From contig JBKBPL010000004.1 in assembly GCA_046293075.1 (NCBI GenBank), forward strand, positions 1 to 64,000: a stretch of 64,000 nucleotides of DNA, given 5' to 3'. The position numbers were made by a program, and so were the translations under genes. Below, one piece after another: positions 1 through 8,443 of the stretch (the first letter of the stretch is position 1; the number at the start of each line of letters is the position of its first letter). The notes beneath the pieces were generated by a model. The model ran no database searches. It had not been told where the DNA came from and saw only the letters and a list, made by a program, of their open reading frames with translations. The stretch comes from Ga0077530 sp046293075 (GTDB lineage: Bacteria > Pseudomonadota > Alphaproteobacteria > Rhizobiales > Hyphomicrobiaceae).

Positions 1-78
1 CAGCAGGACGCCGTTGATGAGCGCCTCGACAAAGAAGATGTCGAGTGAGCAATCGAGACTTGAGAATAACCCGAACAT
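1..78 (-). CDS. Branched-chain amino acid ABC transporter permease, LivH type (N-terminal fragment)
   Basis: Only the first 26 codons are in the window; the gene continues past the left edge. The start ATG is at 78-76, preceded by a good AGGGGAG ribosome-binding site. The peptide (MFGLFSS..., with FFVEALINGVLL) looks like the N-terminal membrane helix of LivH inner-membrane permeases. It lies downstream of the binding-protein, LivG and LivF genes of the same strand, where a permease is expected. The assignment rests on context plus 26 residues. Confidence 0.6.
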   Translation of the reverse strand, partial: MFGLFSSLDCSLDIFFVEALINGVLL

Positions 79-148
79 CTTCTTCTCCCCTCGCGACCGG
101 CTGTGCGGCCGGCCGTCAAACTCTTCCAGTCCTGCGCGGTGCCTACGC

Positions 149-853
149 TCAGATGCCCATGTAGGCCTTGCGAATATCATCGCTCGCAGCGAGCTCGGCG
201 GCGCTTCCGGACTGCACGATGCGGCCGACCTCGAGCAGGTAGGCGCGATCAACCACTTTCAGAACCTGAGAGACGTTCTGCTCCACGATCAGGACCGTGT
301 AGCCTTCGGCACGAATGCGCCGGACGAGATCGAAGACCTGCTGGACGATGACCGGTGCGAGGCCCATCGAAGGCTCGTCGAGCAGCACGAGCTTCGGCTT
401 GCTCATGAGCGCCCGGGCGATCGCGCACATCTGCTGCTCGCCGCCGGACATGGTGCCGGCGAGCTGGTTGCGACGCTCCTTGAGGCGCGGAAAGAGGCCG
501 TAGACATAATCGAGGCGCTCAGCGAACTGCGTGCGCGCCGACGGGATGAAGGCCCCAAGACGGAGGTTGTCCTCGACTGAGAGGCGTGGAAACAGCCGCC
601 GGCTTTCGGGAACATGCGCGATTCCGAGCTCGATGATCTTGTGTGGGGGCGTGGTGCGCAGGTCCGTGCCTTCCATCGCCATGGTGCCGGACGAGGCCGG
701 CAGCATCCCCGAGATGACGCGCATGAGCGTGGTCTTGCCGGCGCCGTTGGCGCCGATCACGGCCACCGCCTCACCGGCGTTGACCTGCATCGAGATGCCG
801 AACAGGGCCTGGAAAGCCCCGTAGCCCGCATCAACGCCCTTGAGATCCAGCAT
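149..853 (-). CDS. livF: Branched-chain amino acid ABC transporter ATP-binding protein, LivF type
   Basis: This 234-residue cytoplasmic ATPase would power uptake of amino acids or related organic acids by a LIV-type importer. Walker A (GANGAGKTT) is at about residues 34-42, the ABC signature (SGGEQQ) at 136-141 and Walker B (VLLDEP) near 156-161. Length and the NAGEAVAVIGANGAGKTT context fit LivF rather than LivG. It follows the LivG gene by 17 bp and precedes a permease gene on the same strand, so all are probably one transcript starting at the binding-protein gene. The substrate cannot be read from the sequence. Confidence 0.9.
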   Translation of the reverse strand: MLDLKGVDAGYGAFQALFGISMQVNAGEAVAVIGANGAGKTTLMRVISGMLPASSGTMAMEGTDLRTTPPHKIIELGIAHVPESRRLFPRLSVEDNLRLGAFIPSARTQFAERLDYVYGLFPRLKERRNQLAGTMSGGEQQMCAIARALMSKPKLVLLDEPSMGLAPVIVQQVFDLVRRIRAEGYTVLIVEQNVSQVLKVVDRAYLLEVGRIVQSGSAAELAASDDIRKAYMGI

Positions 854-870
854 CTTCGCCCGCCCCGCCG

Positions 871-1602
871 TCAGTGGTCGCTCTCGCCGAGGTAGACCTC
901 GACGACACGCGTGTCCGTTTGCGCCTCGGCCGGTTTGCCGTCGAAGATCTTCTCACCGTGGTCGAGCACGACCACCCGGTCGACGACGCGCATCAGCACG
1001 CCCATGATGTGCTCAACCCAGACGATGGTGATGCCCTTTTCCTTGCGGATGCGCTCCAGCATGTCCGCCGCCTGGTCCATCTCGCTGTGGTCGAGGCCGT
1101 TGAGGCTCTCGTCTGCGAGCAGGAGGCGCGGTCCGGTGGCAAGCGCACGGGCGAGCTCGAGTTTCTTCAGGGAGGCGGCGCCCAAGCCGTCCGTGCGCGC
1201 TTCAGCGTCGGTCGGCAGGCCGACCATGGCAAGCGACTCTTCCGCCTTGGCCCAGCAGGCGCTGCGCGACAGCTTCGCGTTGGACCCGAAGTGTGCCGAG
1301 AGCGCGACGTTCTCGAGGAGCGACAGGTTGCGAAAGGGCCGTGGGATCTGGAACGTGCGGGCGATGCCCCTGTGGCAGACCTGATTGGCGGTGAGCCCGC
1401 CGATTTCGCCCCCCTCGAAGGTGATCCTTCCGGCGGTCGGCGTGTACATGCCGGCAATGCAGTTGAACGTCGTGCTTTTCCCCGAGCCGTTCGGTCCGAT
1501 GAGGCCGAGGATCTCCCCCTCCGTGACATCGAACGAGACGTTGCTCACGGCCGTGAACCCGCCGAATTGCTTGGTCAGTCCATCGACTTTCAGCATCGCC
1601 AT
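871..1602 (-). CDS. livG: Branched-chain amino acid ABC transporter ATP-binding protein, LivG type
   Basis: This is the second ATPase of the first LIV cluster, 243 residues from the chosen start. Walker A (GPNGSGKST) is at about residues 36-44. The FQIPRPFRNLSLLENV region and an EHIMGVLMRVVDRVVVLDHG stretch near the C terminus (read as separate short motifs) are typical of LivG. The reading frame extends 14 codons upstream to 1644, but family members begin close to MLKVDGLTKQF, so I chose ATG 1602-1600; ATG 1596-1594 is also possible. No strong ribosome-binding site separates the candidates. It lies between the binding-protein gene and livF. Confidence 0.88.
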   Translation of the reverse strand: MAMLKVDGLTKQFGGFTAVSNVSFDVTEGEILGLIGPNGSGKSTTFNCIAGMYTPTAGRITFEGGEIGGLTANQVCHRGIARTFQIPRPFRNLSLLENVALSAHFGSNAKLSRSACWAKAEESLAMVGLPTDAEARTDGLGAASLKKLELARALATGPRLLLADESLNGLDHSEMDQAADMLERIRKEKGITIVWVEHIMGVLMRVVDRVVVLDHGEKIFDGKPAEAQTDTRVVEVYLGESDH

Positions 1603-1709
1603 GCGCGAGGTCACCACAGTTCCGGGGAGGCAAGGAGCGGGCAATGGGAAGCCTCACCGCCGCCGCTCCTTTAACAGGAGCGGCAGCGATGAGGCCTAGG
1701 GACGTGGCG

Positions 1710-3008
1710 TCAACGCGCGTAGGCGTGACCCTTGGGGAGTGGAAGGATCGGATCGATCGTGCGCAGGGCGCTCGGCCACGCAATCTTTGTGGCGCCGTCC
1801 ACGTACTGCATCACGACCGGGCTCGACCGTTCGTTCTGCCCCGACATCTGGTGGCCGGGGGGATAGAACTTGACGCCATAACCCTGGATCGTCCCGCCCT
1901 CGGGAATGTCAGTCTCGAGCGCCGCTTTGCGCAGTGCCTCAGGATCGAACCCGCCATGCTTCTTGATGGCGCGCGGCAGCACGTCGGTCAGGAAGATCCA
2001 CGTCTGGTTGAAGCCCATCGAGGCGTGTGGCGGCACCTCGGCGACCTTCGTCTCGGCCTTGTAGCGCTTGACCATTTCTGCGGTCAGATCGCCCAGGCCC
2101 GGCTTCAGCGACTTAGGATCGAGGAGCTGCGCGGCCACGGGATCGACGTTGAAGAAATAGTTCACGTCGCCCTTGAACGTCTCGATCAGCTTGTCGATCT
2201 GGCCGTAACCGGCGCCGTGGCCGATCAGGGCGTCGAATTTCAGCCCGGCCTCCTTGGCCTGGCGAAGGAACAGCGTGATGTCGGGGTTGTAGCCGGTGTG
2301 GAGGATGATGTCCGGCCGGGCGCGGCGCAGCTTGGTCACCAGCGCCGAGAGGTCGGTCGACGTTGCGGCGTAGCCTTCCTTGTGCACGACTTTGATGCCG
2401 AGTTCCTTGCACTTGGCCTCGTTGCCGGCCGCGACACCCGCCCCGTAAGGCCCATCCTCATAGAGGATGGCGACGCTGACGTCTTTCACGTCCTTCTTCA
2501 GTTTGGCCTTGGCGTTCTCGGCGATGAAGCTGCACGACGCCTCGCCGAACTGGTCGGAGTGCACCTGCGGACGGAAGACATACTGCAGATTGCGGCCTTT
2601 GAAGACGGCCGAGGCCACACAGACATTGGCCCACATGAAGCGCTTGGCGGCATCCACCTTGGCGGCCATCGGCACGCAGTGCGCCGACGAATAGACGCCC
2701 ATGAGGACATCGACCTTGACCTCGTTCAGCAGCCGTTCCGCCTCATTGATCGCAACGTCGGTCTTCGACTGCGCGTCGGCGTAGGTGGCGGCAATCTTGT
2801 ATCCCTCGACGCCGCCGCGCTCGTTGATCATGTCGATCGCGATCTTGGTCGCGATGGCCGCGGGAAGCGAGCCGCCACCCGCAAATGGCCCGGTGTAGTC
2901 GTAGATCGCGCCGATCTTGATTTCCTTCTGGGCGGCCGCCGGCAGACTGGAGCCCGATACAAGCCCAATGGCTGCTGCGGCATACGCAGCAGATCTCCAA
3001 AACTTCAT
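1710..3008 (-). CDS. Periplasmic substrate-binding protein of LIV-type ABC transporter
   Basis: This 432-residue type I periplasmic binding protein captures the substrate for the LivF/G transporter encoded downstream. A signal peptide (MKFWRSAAYAAAAIGLVSG, cleavage probably after PAAAQ) is followed by KIGAIYDYTGPFAGGG, the usual start of the Leu/Ile/Val-binding fold. It is the first gene of the minus-strand cluster, with about 107 bp before livG. Such proteins bind branched-chain amino acids, amides or aromatic acids; the ligand cannot be assigned here. A long reading frame on the opposite strand across this gene is a high-GC shadow. Confidence 0.9.
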   Translation of the reverse strand: MKFWRSAAYAAAAIGLVSGSSLPAAAQKEIKIGAIYDYTGPFAGGGSLPAAIATKIAIDMINERGGVEGYKIAATYADAQSKTDVAINEAERLLNEVKVDVLMGVYSSAHCVPMAAKVDAAKRFMWANVCVASAVFKGRNLQYVFRPQVHSDQFGEASCSFIAENAKAKLKKDVKDVSVAILYEDGPYGAGVAAGNEAKCKELGIKVVHKEGYAATSTDLSALVTKLRRARPDIILHTGYNPDITLFLRQAKEAGLKFDALIGHGAGYGQIDKLIETFKGDVNYFFNVDPVAAQLLDPKSLKPGLGDLTAEMVKRYKAETKVAEVPPHASMGFNQTWIFLTDVLPRAIKKHGGFDPEALRKAALETDIPEGGTIQGYGVKFYPPGHQMSGQNERSSPVVMQYVDGATKIAWPSALRTIDPILPLPKGHAYAR

Positions 3009-3290
3009 GACGTTCCCTGCTCCTATTTGAGTTGCGTCGGTTCAGCCCGATGTTCCGTTGTTGGCGGACAGACTGGAGAAGGATGGCCCCCACTGTCAAA
3101 TGCTTTCACAAGCCAGTTACCATTTGCATTGGCGCTGGTTTCTGCCCCCGGCTGCACGATATTCGGGCGCGTTGTGCCGACGAAAGTCGCGGCGCAACCG
3201 GGTGGTATGGGCGCCAACGCTCGGATATACCTTGAGCGGGAGATCAGGCTGTCCCCGCGCGGGACGTGGCGGGCGCACGGGAAGGACGGG

Positions 3291-4076
3291 ATGCAGGACA
3301 AGCGGTCGAGGTCGGCGCCTGATGGGGGCGCTCCCGGCGAGGGTCCGGTGCTGCCCGCGACAGCGGAGGCGGACGAGGTCCACAGCTGGCGCGTCGGCGC
3401 GCGGCTGCGCAACTATTTTCTGACCGGTCTCGTTGTCGTCGGCCCGGTCACCATCACCATCTACATCGCCTGGTACGTCATCAATATCGTCGACCGCTGG
3501 GTCAAGCCGTACATCCCGAACATCTACAACCCGGATAACTACCTGCCCTTCGCCGTCCCCGGCATCGGCCTGGTATTTGCGATCCTCATGCTGACCATGA
3601 TCGGGGCCTTGGCGGCAAACCTGCTCGGCCGATCGCTGATCAGCGCCGGCGAGATGATGCTCGATCGCATGCCGATCGTGCGCAATCTCTACCGGGCGTT
3701 GAAGCAGATCTTCGAGAGCGTGGTCAGCGTGACGACGCCCGGGCAGCCGTTCCAGAAGGTTGGCCTGCTCGAGTTCCCCTCCAAGGGGATCTGGTCGATC
3801 GTTTTCGTGACCGGGGAGGCAGCCAAGCAGATTGCCGCGATGAAACCGGAGGATGACCTGATCAGCGTGTTCATGCCGACGGGCATGCTGCCGCCGACCG
3901 GCTTCGTCTGCTTCGTGCCGCGCGCCAGCGTTACGATCATCGGCATGAGCGTCGAGGACGCCGCAAAGATCATCATCTCGGCCGGGATGGTCAATCCGGA
4001 GACGCAGGCTCGCCTTCGCGAGCTTCGCGAGAAAGCGAGCACCGCGGAGGCGGGCAAGCCACCGCGTCCGCAGTGA
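3291..4076 (+). CDS. DUF502 family inner-membrane protein
   Basis: This 261-residue membrane protein of the DUF502 family has no assigned biochemical role. A charged N-terminal tail of about 40 residues precedes two hydrophobic segments (around NYFLTGLVVVGPVTITIYIAW and PGIGLVFAILMLTMIGALAA, each cited in part). The family block PIVRNLYRALKQIFE and a soluble region with VFMPTGMLPPTGFVCFVP follow. The start ATG 3291 sits behind GGAAGGA; the frame continues far upstream but only as antisense to the binding-protein gene. Its TGA abuts the stop codon of the convergent hydrolase gene with no spacer. Confidence 0.88.
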   Translation: MQDKRSRSAPDGGAPGEGPVLPATAEADEVHSWRVGARLRNYFLTGLVVVGPVTITIYIAWYVINIVDRWVKPYIPNIYNPDNYLPFAVPGIGLVFAILMLTMIGALAANLLGRSLISAGEMMLDRMPIVRNLYRALKQIFESVVSVTTPGQPFQKVGLLEFPSKGIWSIVFVTGEAAKQIAAMKPEDDLISVFMPTGMLPPTGFVCFVPRASVTIIGMSVEDAAKIIISAGMVNPETQARLRELREKASTAEAGKPPRPQ

Positions 4077-5036
4077 CTACGCGGCATCCGCCTCGATGCC
4101 GAGGTAGGCATCGAAAACGGCCCAGAAATGCTGTCGGACCGTATCGCTTTCCTGCAGGATCTCGTGCTGCGCCTGCGGGATGACGACGTGGGCGCCGATC
4201 TTGAGGCGGCTTGCAAAGGTTTCGATCGCGCGCGAGGAAACGATGCGATCGTTGGCGGCGCTGAAGAGCAGCAGCGGCACCTGCACGCGCCGCGCAAAGG
4301 CCGGTTCCATCACGTATGCGCATGAGCGATAGGCCGCCCTGGTCCAGCCGACGGTCGGATAGCCGAGCGCAAGCTCAGGTGCCGCCTCGAAGACTTGGCG
4401 ATTGCGCAGGTAGCGCTCGCGATCCGAGGTCAAAGGATTGCCTTCGAACGGCACGGTTTCGGCGGGCTGGTCACTGCCCGTCGGCACATAGCGCGCGGAA
4501 AAGCCGAGCAGGGATGCTGCCTCGACATAGAACTGCGCCAGCCCTGCAGGCACCCGCTCCCTGCCGGCTGCGATCTCGAACATCGGCGCGCTCAGCACAA
4601 TACGCTCGAACCACGAGCTGCTGGCGACGGAATGGCGCGCCAGGATGTTGCCGCCCATCGAGTGCGCGAGCGCGAAGTAGGGCGGCGGGCACGCTGGCAG
4701 GACGACCTGCTGCATGAAGGCGGCGAGGTCGCGATCGTACTGGCTGAAGTCCCGGATGTGGCCCTTGCGCCGATCGGCCAGCAAGCGGTGCGAGCCGCCC
4801 TGCCCGCGCCAATCGTGCATCGCGACGGCAAAGCCGCGGCGCCGCAGATCGGCGATGACCTCGAAGTACTTCTCGATGCACTCCCCCCTGCCCGAGAACA
4901 CGCAGACCGTGCCACGCGCGGGGCCGCGTGTCGCATTCCAGCGGGCATAGCGGAGCGGGGCGCCATCGTATCCGGGAAACTCACCGCTTACCGCGCCGCT
5001 CGGGATCGGGTTCTTTGCAAGCGAAACCAGGGGCAT
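4077..5036 (-). CDS. Alpha/beta hydrolase, monoacylglycerol lipase/lysophospholipase-like
   Basis: This 319-residue soluble hydrolase resembles the PldB/monoglyceride lipase group. The nucleophile elbow is HSMGG, a cap-type oxyanion region reads FSGRGECIEKYFE, an acid candidate lies in SAANDRIVSS, and the catalytic His is probably in QAQHEILQ near the C terminus. The motif HDWRGQGGSHR is characteristic of the lysophospholipase branch. It has no signal peptide. It is convergent with the DUF502 gene with zero bases between the two stop codons. The natural substrate is unknown; a lipid ester is a reasonable guess. Confidence 0.85.
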   Translation of the reverse strand: MPLVSLAKNPIPSGAVSGEFPGYDGAPLRYARWNATRGPARGTVCVFSGRGECIEKYFEVIADLRRRGFAVAMHDWRGQGGSHRLLADRRKGHIRDFSQYDRDLAAFMQQVVLPACPPPYFALAHSMGGNILARHSVASSSWFERIVLSAPMFEIAAGRERVPAGLAQFYVEAASLLGFSARYVPTGSDQPAETVPFEGNPLTSDRERYLRNRQVFEAAPELALGYPTVGWTRAAYRSCAYVMEPAFARRVQVPLLLFSAANDRIVSSRAIETFASRLKIGAHVVIPQAQHEILQESDTVRQHFWAVFDAYLGIEADAA

Positions 5037-5199
5037 GGGGCACCGACGAGTTGTGAGGCGCGGGCGAATCAGATGCTTGCCAGTTTAACAAGCTGCAAAA
5101 GCTGCCGCAGATCCTTAACCTGCATAGTCCCACGCAAAAGAAATGCGGCAGAGGCGTCGCCCCTGCCGGAGTCGTGCACATATGCTCAAATCGTGAGGC

Positions 5200-5730
5200 T
5201 TAACGGAAGTAGGGGCCGTAGTAGCGCCGCGGCCCATAGGCGTATGGCCCCCCGGGCACGGGGGCAAGCGGACGGGCGGACACCACATCGCCTGTGCAGC
5301 GGTCGATCTTCAGGCGATAGGGCAGGCCGTTGGGTCGCCGTGCGACGACGATCGTGACATCGCGGCGGACATCGATCTCCTCGAAGTCCTGCCAGCCCTG
5401 GCGGAACAAGCGGTCGCGGATCACGTGACGCGGCGTGCAGTCGAAGGCGTACCGGTCCGAGTAGCGATAAGCGCGCCGGGGGACGAGCCGCTTCTCTTCA
5501 TAGTCGTCGTCATCGACCGCGTAGTTCTCTTCGATCTCTTCCTTCTCGACGTAGCGCCGCGAGTATTTGCCCGGTGGCGGGCCGTAGAGGTCCCGATAGC
5601 GATCGTCCTCGTAGGCCGATCTGTAGCGATCGGATGGATCTCCATATCCCAAGTCGGCGGCGCGCGCGGGTGGGCCCCCCGCAAGGGTCAATAGGGCGAT
5701 GGCGCCTGTCGCCACAGCGATCAGTCTCAT
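5200..5730 (-). CDS. Secreted protein with C-terminal PepSY-like segment, function unknown
   Basis: This 176-residue protein begins with a clear signal peptide (MRLIAVATGAIALLTLAGG, cleavage near ARAAD). It continues with a long Tyr/Arg/Asp-rich low-complexity stretch (about residues 28-90). It ends with a folded-looking block, RDRLFRQGWQDFEE to LKIDRCTGDVV, that resembles PepSY-type sequences in small exported proteins of Hyphomicrobiales. I chose ATG 5730-5728 because it begins the signal peptide and is preceded by AGGAGG; the frame is open to 5934. Two cysteines may form a disulfide. No function is known to me. Confidence 0.75.
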   Translation of the reverse strand: MRLIAVATGAIALLTLAGGPPARAADLGYGDPSDRYRSAYEDDRYRDLYGPPPGKYSRRYVEKEEIEENYAVDDDDYEEKRLVPRRAYRYSDRYAFDCTPRHVIRDRLFRQGWQDFEEIDVRRDVTIVVARRPNGLPYRLKIDRCTGDVVSARPLAPVPGGPYAYGPRRYYGPYFR

Positions 5731-5926
5731 GGCCTCGAGCCTCCTGGAGCTGCTGGTATCCCTGCCGGCCGCGGGCTCGCAACGCAAGCGATCTGCGACC
5801 TGCTCACGCCTCCCTCCGATGGCAGGGTGACGGCGCGCGCATGAACGCACGCTGCGGGCTGCGTTCATGTGGCGTTCATCCGGGACATCGGCGGCCTTGA
5901 TTAGTTGCTGCGATTGCGGAACCTTG

Positions 5927-6817
5927 ATGGCCAAGGCATCGACCGTGAGCGCAGGAGGTCACGTGTTTCAGGACGGGCTGCTGAAGGGTAAGCGCATTCT
6001 GGTGACGGGGGGCGGCACCGGGCTCGGCGCCGCCATGGGGCAGCGGTTTCTCGAGCTTGGCGCCGATCTTGTCATCTGCGGGCGGCGGGCCGAGGTTCTG
6101 GAAGAGACGGCGGCGCGCTTCCGGAGCGCAACGGGCGGCACGGTGACCGCTGTCCCATGCGATGTGCGCGATGCCGCAGCCGTCGAAGCCATGATGGACC
6201 GCATCTGGCAGGCTGGTCCCTTGGACGCGCTCGTCAACAACGCGGCCGGCAACTTCATTGCGGAGACGCACAGGCTCTCGCCGCGCGCGATCGATGCGAT
6301 CCTGAACACGGTGTTGCACGGTTCGGCCTACTGCACGGTTGCGGCGGGCCGCCGCTGGATCGAAGCTGGGCGCCGCAACTGCTGCGTGCTCTCCATACTC
6401 ACGCTGTCGGCGCTCAAGGGCGCGGCCTTTCGCGTGCCGTCCGCCATGGCCAAGGCGGGGGTTCTCGCGATGACGCGCAGCCTTGCCGTCGAGTGGGGCC
6501 CGAAGGGCATTCGCACGGTGGCGATCGCGCCTGGGCCGTTCCCGACGGCCGGCGCCTCGCAGCGCCTCACACCGGGCGGGGACGATTCGGCCGTCGAGCG
6601 CGAGATTCCGCTGCGCCGTAACGGCGCGCACATTGAGCTTGCGAACCTCGCTTCGTTCCTGCTCTCCGATATGGCCGGCTACATCAATGGCGAGTGCGTT
6701 GCCATCGATGGCGGCAAGCAGTTCCTGAGCGACGCCGGCAGCCGCACGCTGGAGCTCATGAACTGGACGGATGAGGATTGGGCACGCATGCGCGCGCAGG
6801 CCACCGGCAAACGCTGA
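5927..6817 (+). CDS. SDR oxidoreductase, 2,4-dienoyl-CoA reductase-like
   Basis: This 296-residue short-chain dehydrogenase/reductase has the NADP-binding GGGTGLG motif, NNAAGNF, and a VPSAMAKAG active-site block. These match the mitochondrial/bacterial 2,4-dienoyl-CoA reductase branch, which lacks the ordinary YxxxK motif. By eye-alignment with human DECR1, the Asn, Ser and Lys of the active site are kept, but the position of catalytic Tyr199 is Ser (SILTLSALKG). A C-terminal NWTDEDWARMR tail also matches the branch. I chose ATG 5927 over an upstream frame start at 5867. It probably acts in oxidation of unsaturated fatty acids, or has altered chemistry. Confidence 0.82.
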   Translation: MAKASTVSAGGHVFQDGLLKGKRILVTGGGTGLGAAMGQRFLELGADLVICGRRAEVLEETAARFRSATGGTVTAVPCDVRDAAAVEAMMDRIWQAGPLDALVNNAAGNFIAETHRLSPRAIDAILNTVLHGSAYCTVAAGRRWIEAGRRNCCVLSILTLSALKGAAFRVPSAMAKAGVLAMTRSLAVEWGPKGIRTVAIAPGPFPTAGASQRLTPGGDDSAVEREIPLRRNGAHIELANLASFLLSDMAGYINGECVAIDGGKQFLSDAGSRTLELMNWTDEDWARMRAQATGKR

Positions 6818-6946
6818 CACCGCACGCAGACGGATAACATCGCGAAAGTTTCAAACTGCGGACGCTCGGTGAGAGTTCATTAAGCTTAATAACTCACAGT
6901 GCCCCCAGTCGAGTTAGGGGGGCGCTGCGTTTGCGGTGTGTAGGGC

Positions 6947-8413
6947 GTGAGCTTCGATTGGCGTCAGTGGTGGGGTCGTTCCTCCAGTAATCCCAAGACC
7001 GGATTGGGAAAACCGCCGGTCCATGACAGCAAGGTCGGAGCATCGCCGCAGAGCGCATCGCCGATCTCGCCAGCAGCCGGCGGCCTGCTGATCGCCCTCA
7101 TCTTCGCGGGGCACTACGCCCTGACGGGCCATTTCTGGGTGGCGGCGCTTATGGCTGCGGGGCTCGCCGCCGCCATGGCCGGCGTAGCCCACTTCAACGC
7201 GTACCGCACGACGCTGCGTGCGCTTGAGACATGGCGTGCCCTCCACAATCTGGTCGCCGACAATGCCTCGGATCTCATCACGCGGCATGACCGCGAGGGG
7301 GCGATCACCTTTGCATCGCCGGCGGCGTGCGCACTGCTTGGCGTGTCGCCAACTCTTCTCATGCGGCGCGGGTTGAGCGCCGCCATGAGTGCCGGCAATG
7401 CCGCGCGTTGCCAGGAGGCTGTCAAGCAATCTCTCGAGCTTGGTGCGCCGATCACTGTGGAAGTGGAGATCGCCGACGGCGCAGCCGCGCGCTGGGTCGA
7501 GTTTCGGTGCAAGCCGCTGCCGGGCGGCGACGGTGTCGTCGCGGTCACGCGCGATATTACCGCGCGCCGATGGCATGCGATCGCAATGCGGCAGGCGCGC
7601 GAGGAAGCTGAGAGCGCGAGCAGGGCCAAGTCGGCGTTCATCGCCACGATCAGTCACGAGCTCAGGACACCGCTCAACGCCATCCTCGGCTTCTCGGAAA
7701 TGCTTCACCGCGATCTGCGCAACCACGCCGGCGATGCGCGCCATACGGAATACAGCCGCATCATTCGCGAAAGCGGCGAGCATCTCATGAGCCTCGTCAA
7801 GGATCTCCTGGACATCTCGAAGATCGAGGCGGGCCGGCTCACCATCTGCAGCGAGCCGTTTCGCGTCCCGGAGGTGATCGCGAGCAGCGTCGACACGCTG
7901 CGCCCGACGGTCGACGCCAAGGCCATCGCGCTCGAGGTCGCCGTTGCCGACGATGTCGGCGAGATCGTGGCCGATCGGCGCGCGTGCAAGCAGATGCTCA
8001 TGAACTTGCTGTCCAACGCCTGCAAGTTCACGCCCGAGGGCGGACGCATCGAGCTCACGGCTGCTCTCGAAGATGAGCACGTCTTGCTCACAGTGCGCGA
8101 CAATGGCATCGGCATCGCGCCTGAGCATGTGGCGCGGCTCGGCGAGCCCTTCTTTCAGGTCGATTCCTCACATGCCCGCCAGCTCGAGGGCGCAGGTCTC
8201 GGTCTTGCCATCGTGCGCGGTCTTGCGGACCTTCACGGCGGCCGCCTCGAGATCGAGAGCGCGCCTGGTGAGGGATCCTGCTTCAGACTGGTGCTGCCGC
8301 TTGATGCCGAGGCGCACGGCGCCGTCGCCGCTGCCGAGGACAAGGTGGGCCCTGAGCTTCCCGCGCCAGCCCGCGAGGCCTCCGCAGCGCACCGCATCGC
8401 GCTCGTCGCGTAA
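6947..8413 (+). CDS. Membrane PAS-domain sensor histidine kinase
   Basis: This 488-residue protein has two hydrophobic segments (about 45-56 and 62-81) and a PAS domain (about 100-208, ending in TRDITARR). The HisKA phospho-acceptor region is FIATISHELRTPLN, with His near residue 237. The HATPase domain has NLLSNACKF, DNGIGIAPE and GAGLGLAI boxes. No response regulator is adjacent, so it is an orphan kinase. Its kinase core resembles the DivJ/PleC-type kinases of alphaproteobacteria. A TAG stop lies just upstream in frame, leaving GTG 6947 as the first start. It is followed 30 bp later by the peptidoglycan-binding-domain gene, probably co-transcribed. Confidence 0.88.
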   Translation: MSFDWRQWWGRSSSNPKTGLGKPPVHDSKVGASPQSASPISPAAGGLLIALIFAGHYALTGHFWVAALMAAGLAAAMAGVAHFNAYRTTLRALETWRALHNLVADNASDLITRHDREGAITFASPAACALLGVSPTLLMRRGLSAAMSAGNAARCQEAVKQSLELGAPITVEVEIADGAAARWVEFRCKPLPGGDGVVAVTRDITARRWHAIAMRQAREEAESASRAKSAFIATISHELRTPLNAILGFSEMLHRDLRNHAGDARHTEYSRIIRESGEHLMSLVKDLLDISKIEAGRLTICSEPFRVPEVIASSVDTLRPTVDAKAIALEVAVADDVGEIVADRRACKQMLMNLLSNACKFTPEGGRIELTAALEDEHVLLTVRDNGIGIAPEHVARLGEPFFQVDSSHARQLEGAGLGLAIVRGLADLHGGRLEIESAPGEGSCFRLVLPLDAEAHGAVAAAEDKVGPELPAPAREASAAHRIALVA

Positions 8414-8443
8414 GCCCCGGGAGTTCGGTAGGAGTACGGAGTA

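Noticed and set aside
1644..3290. Long plus-strand open frame in front of the DUF502 protein
   Set aside because: It is antisense to the binding-protein gene, has the Arg/Gly/Asp-rich look of high-GC shadow frames, and the true start at 3291 has its own ribosome-binding site.
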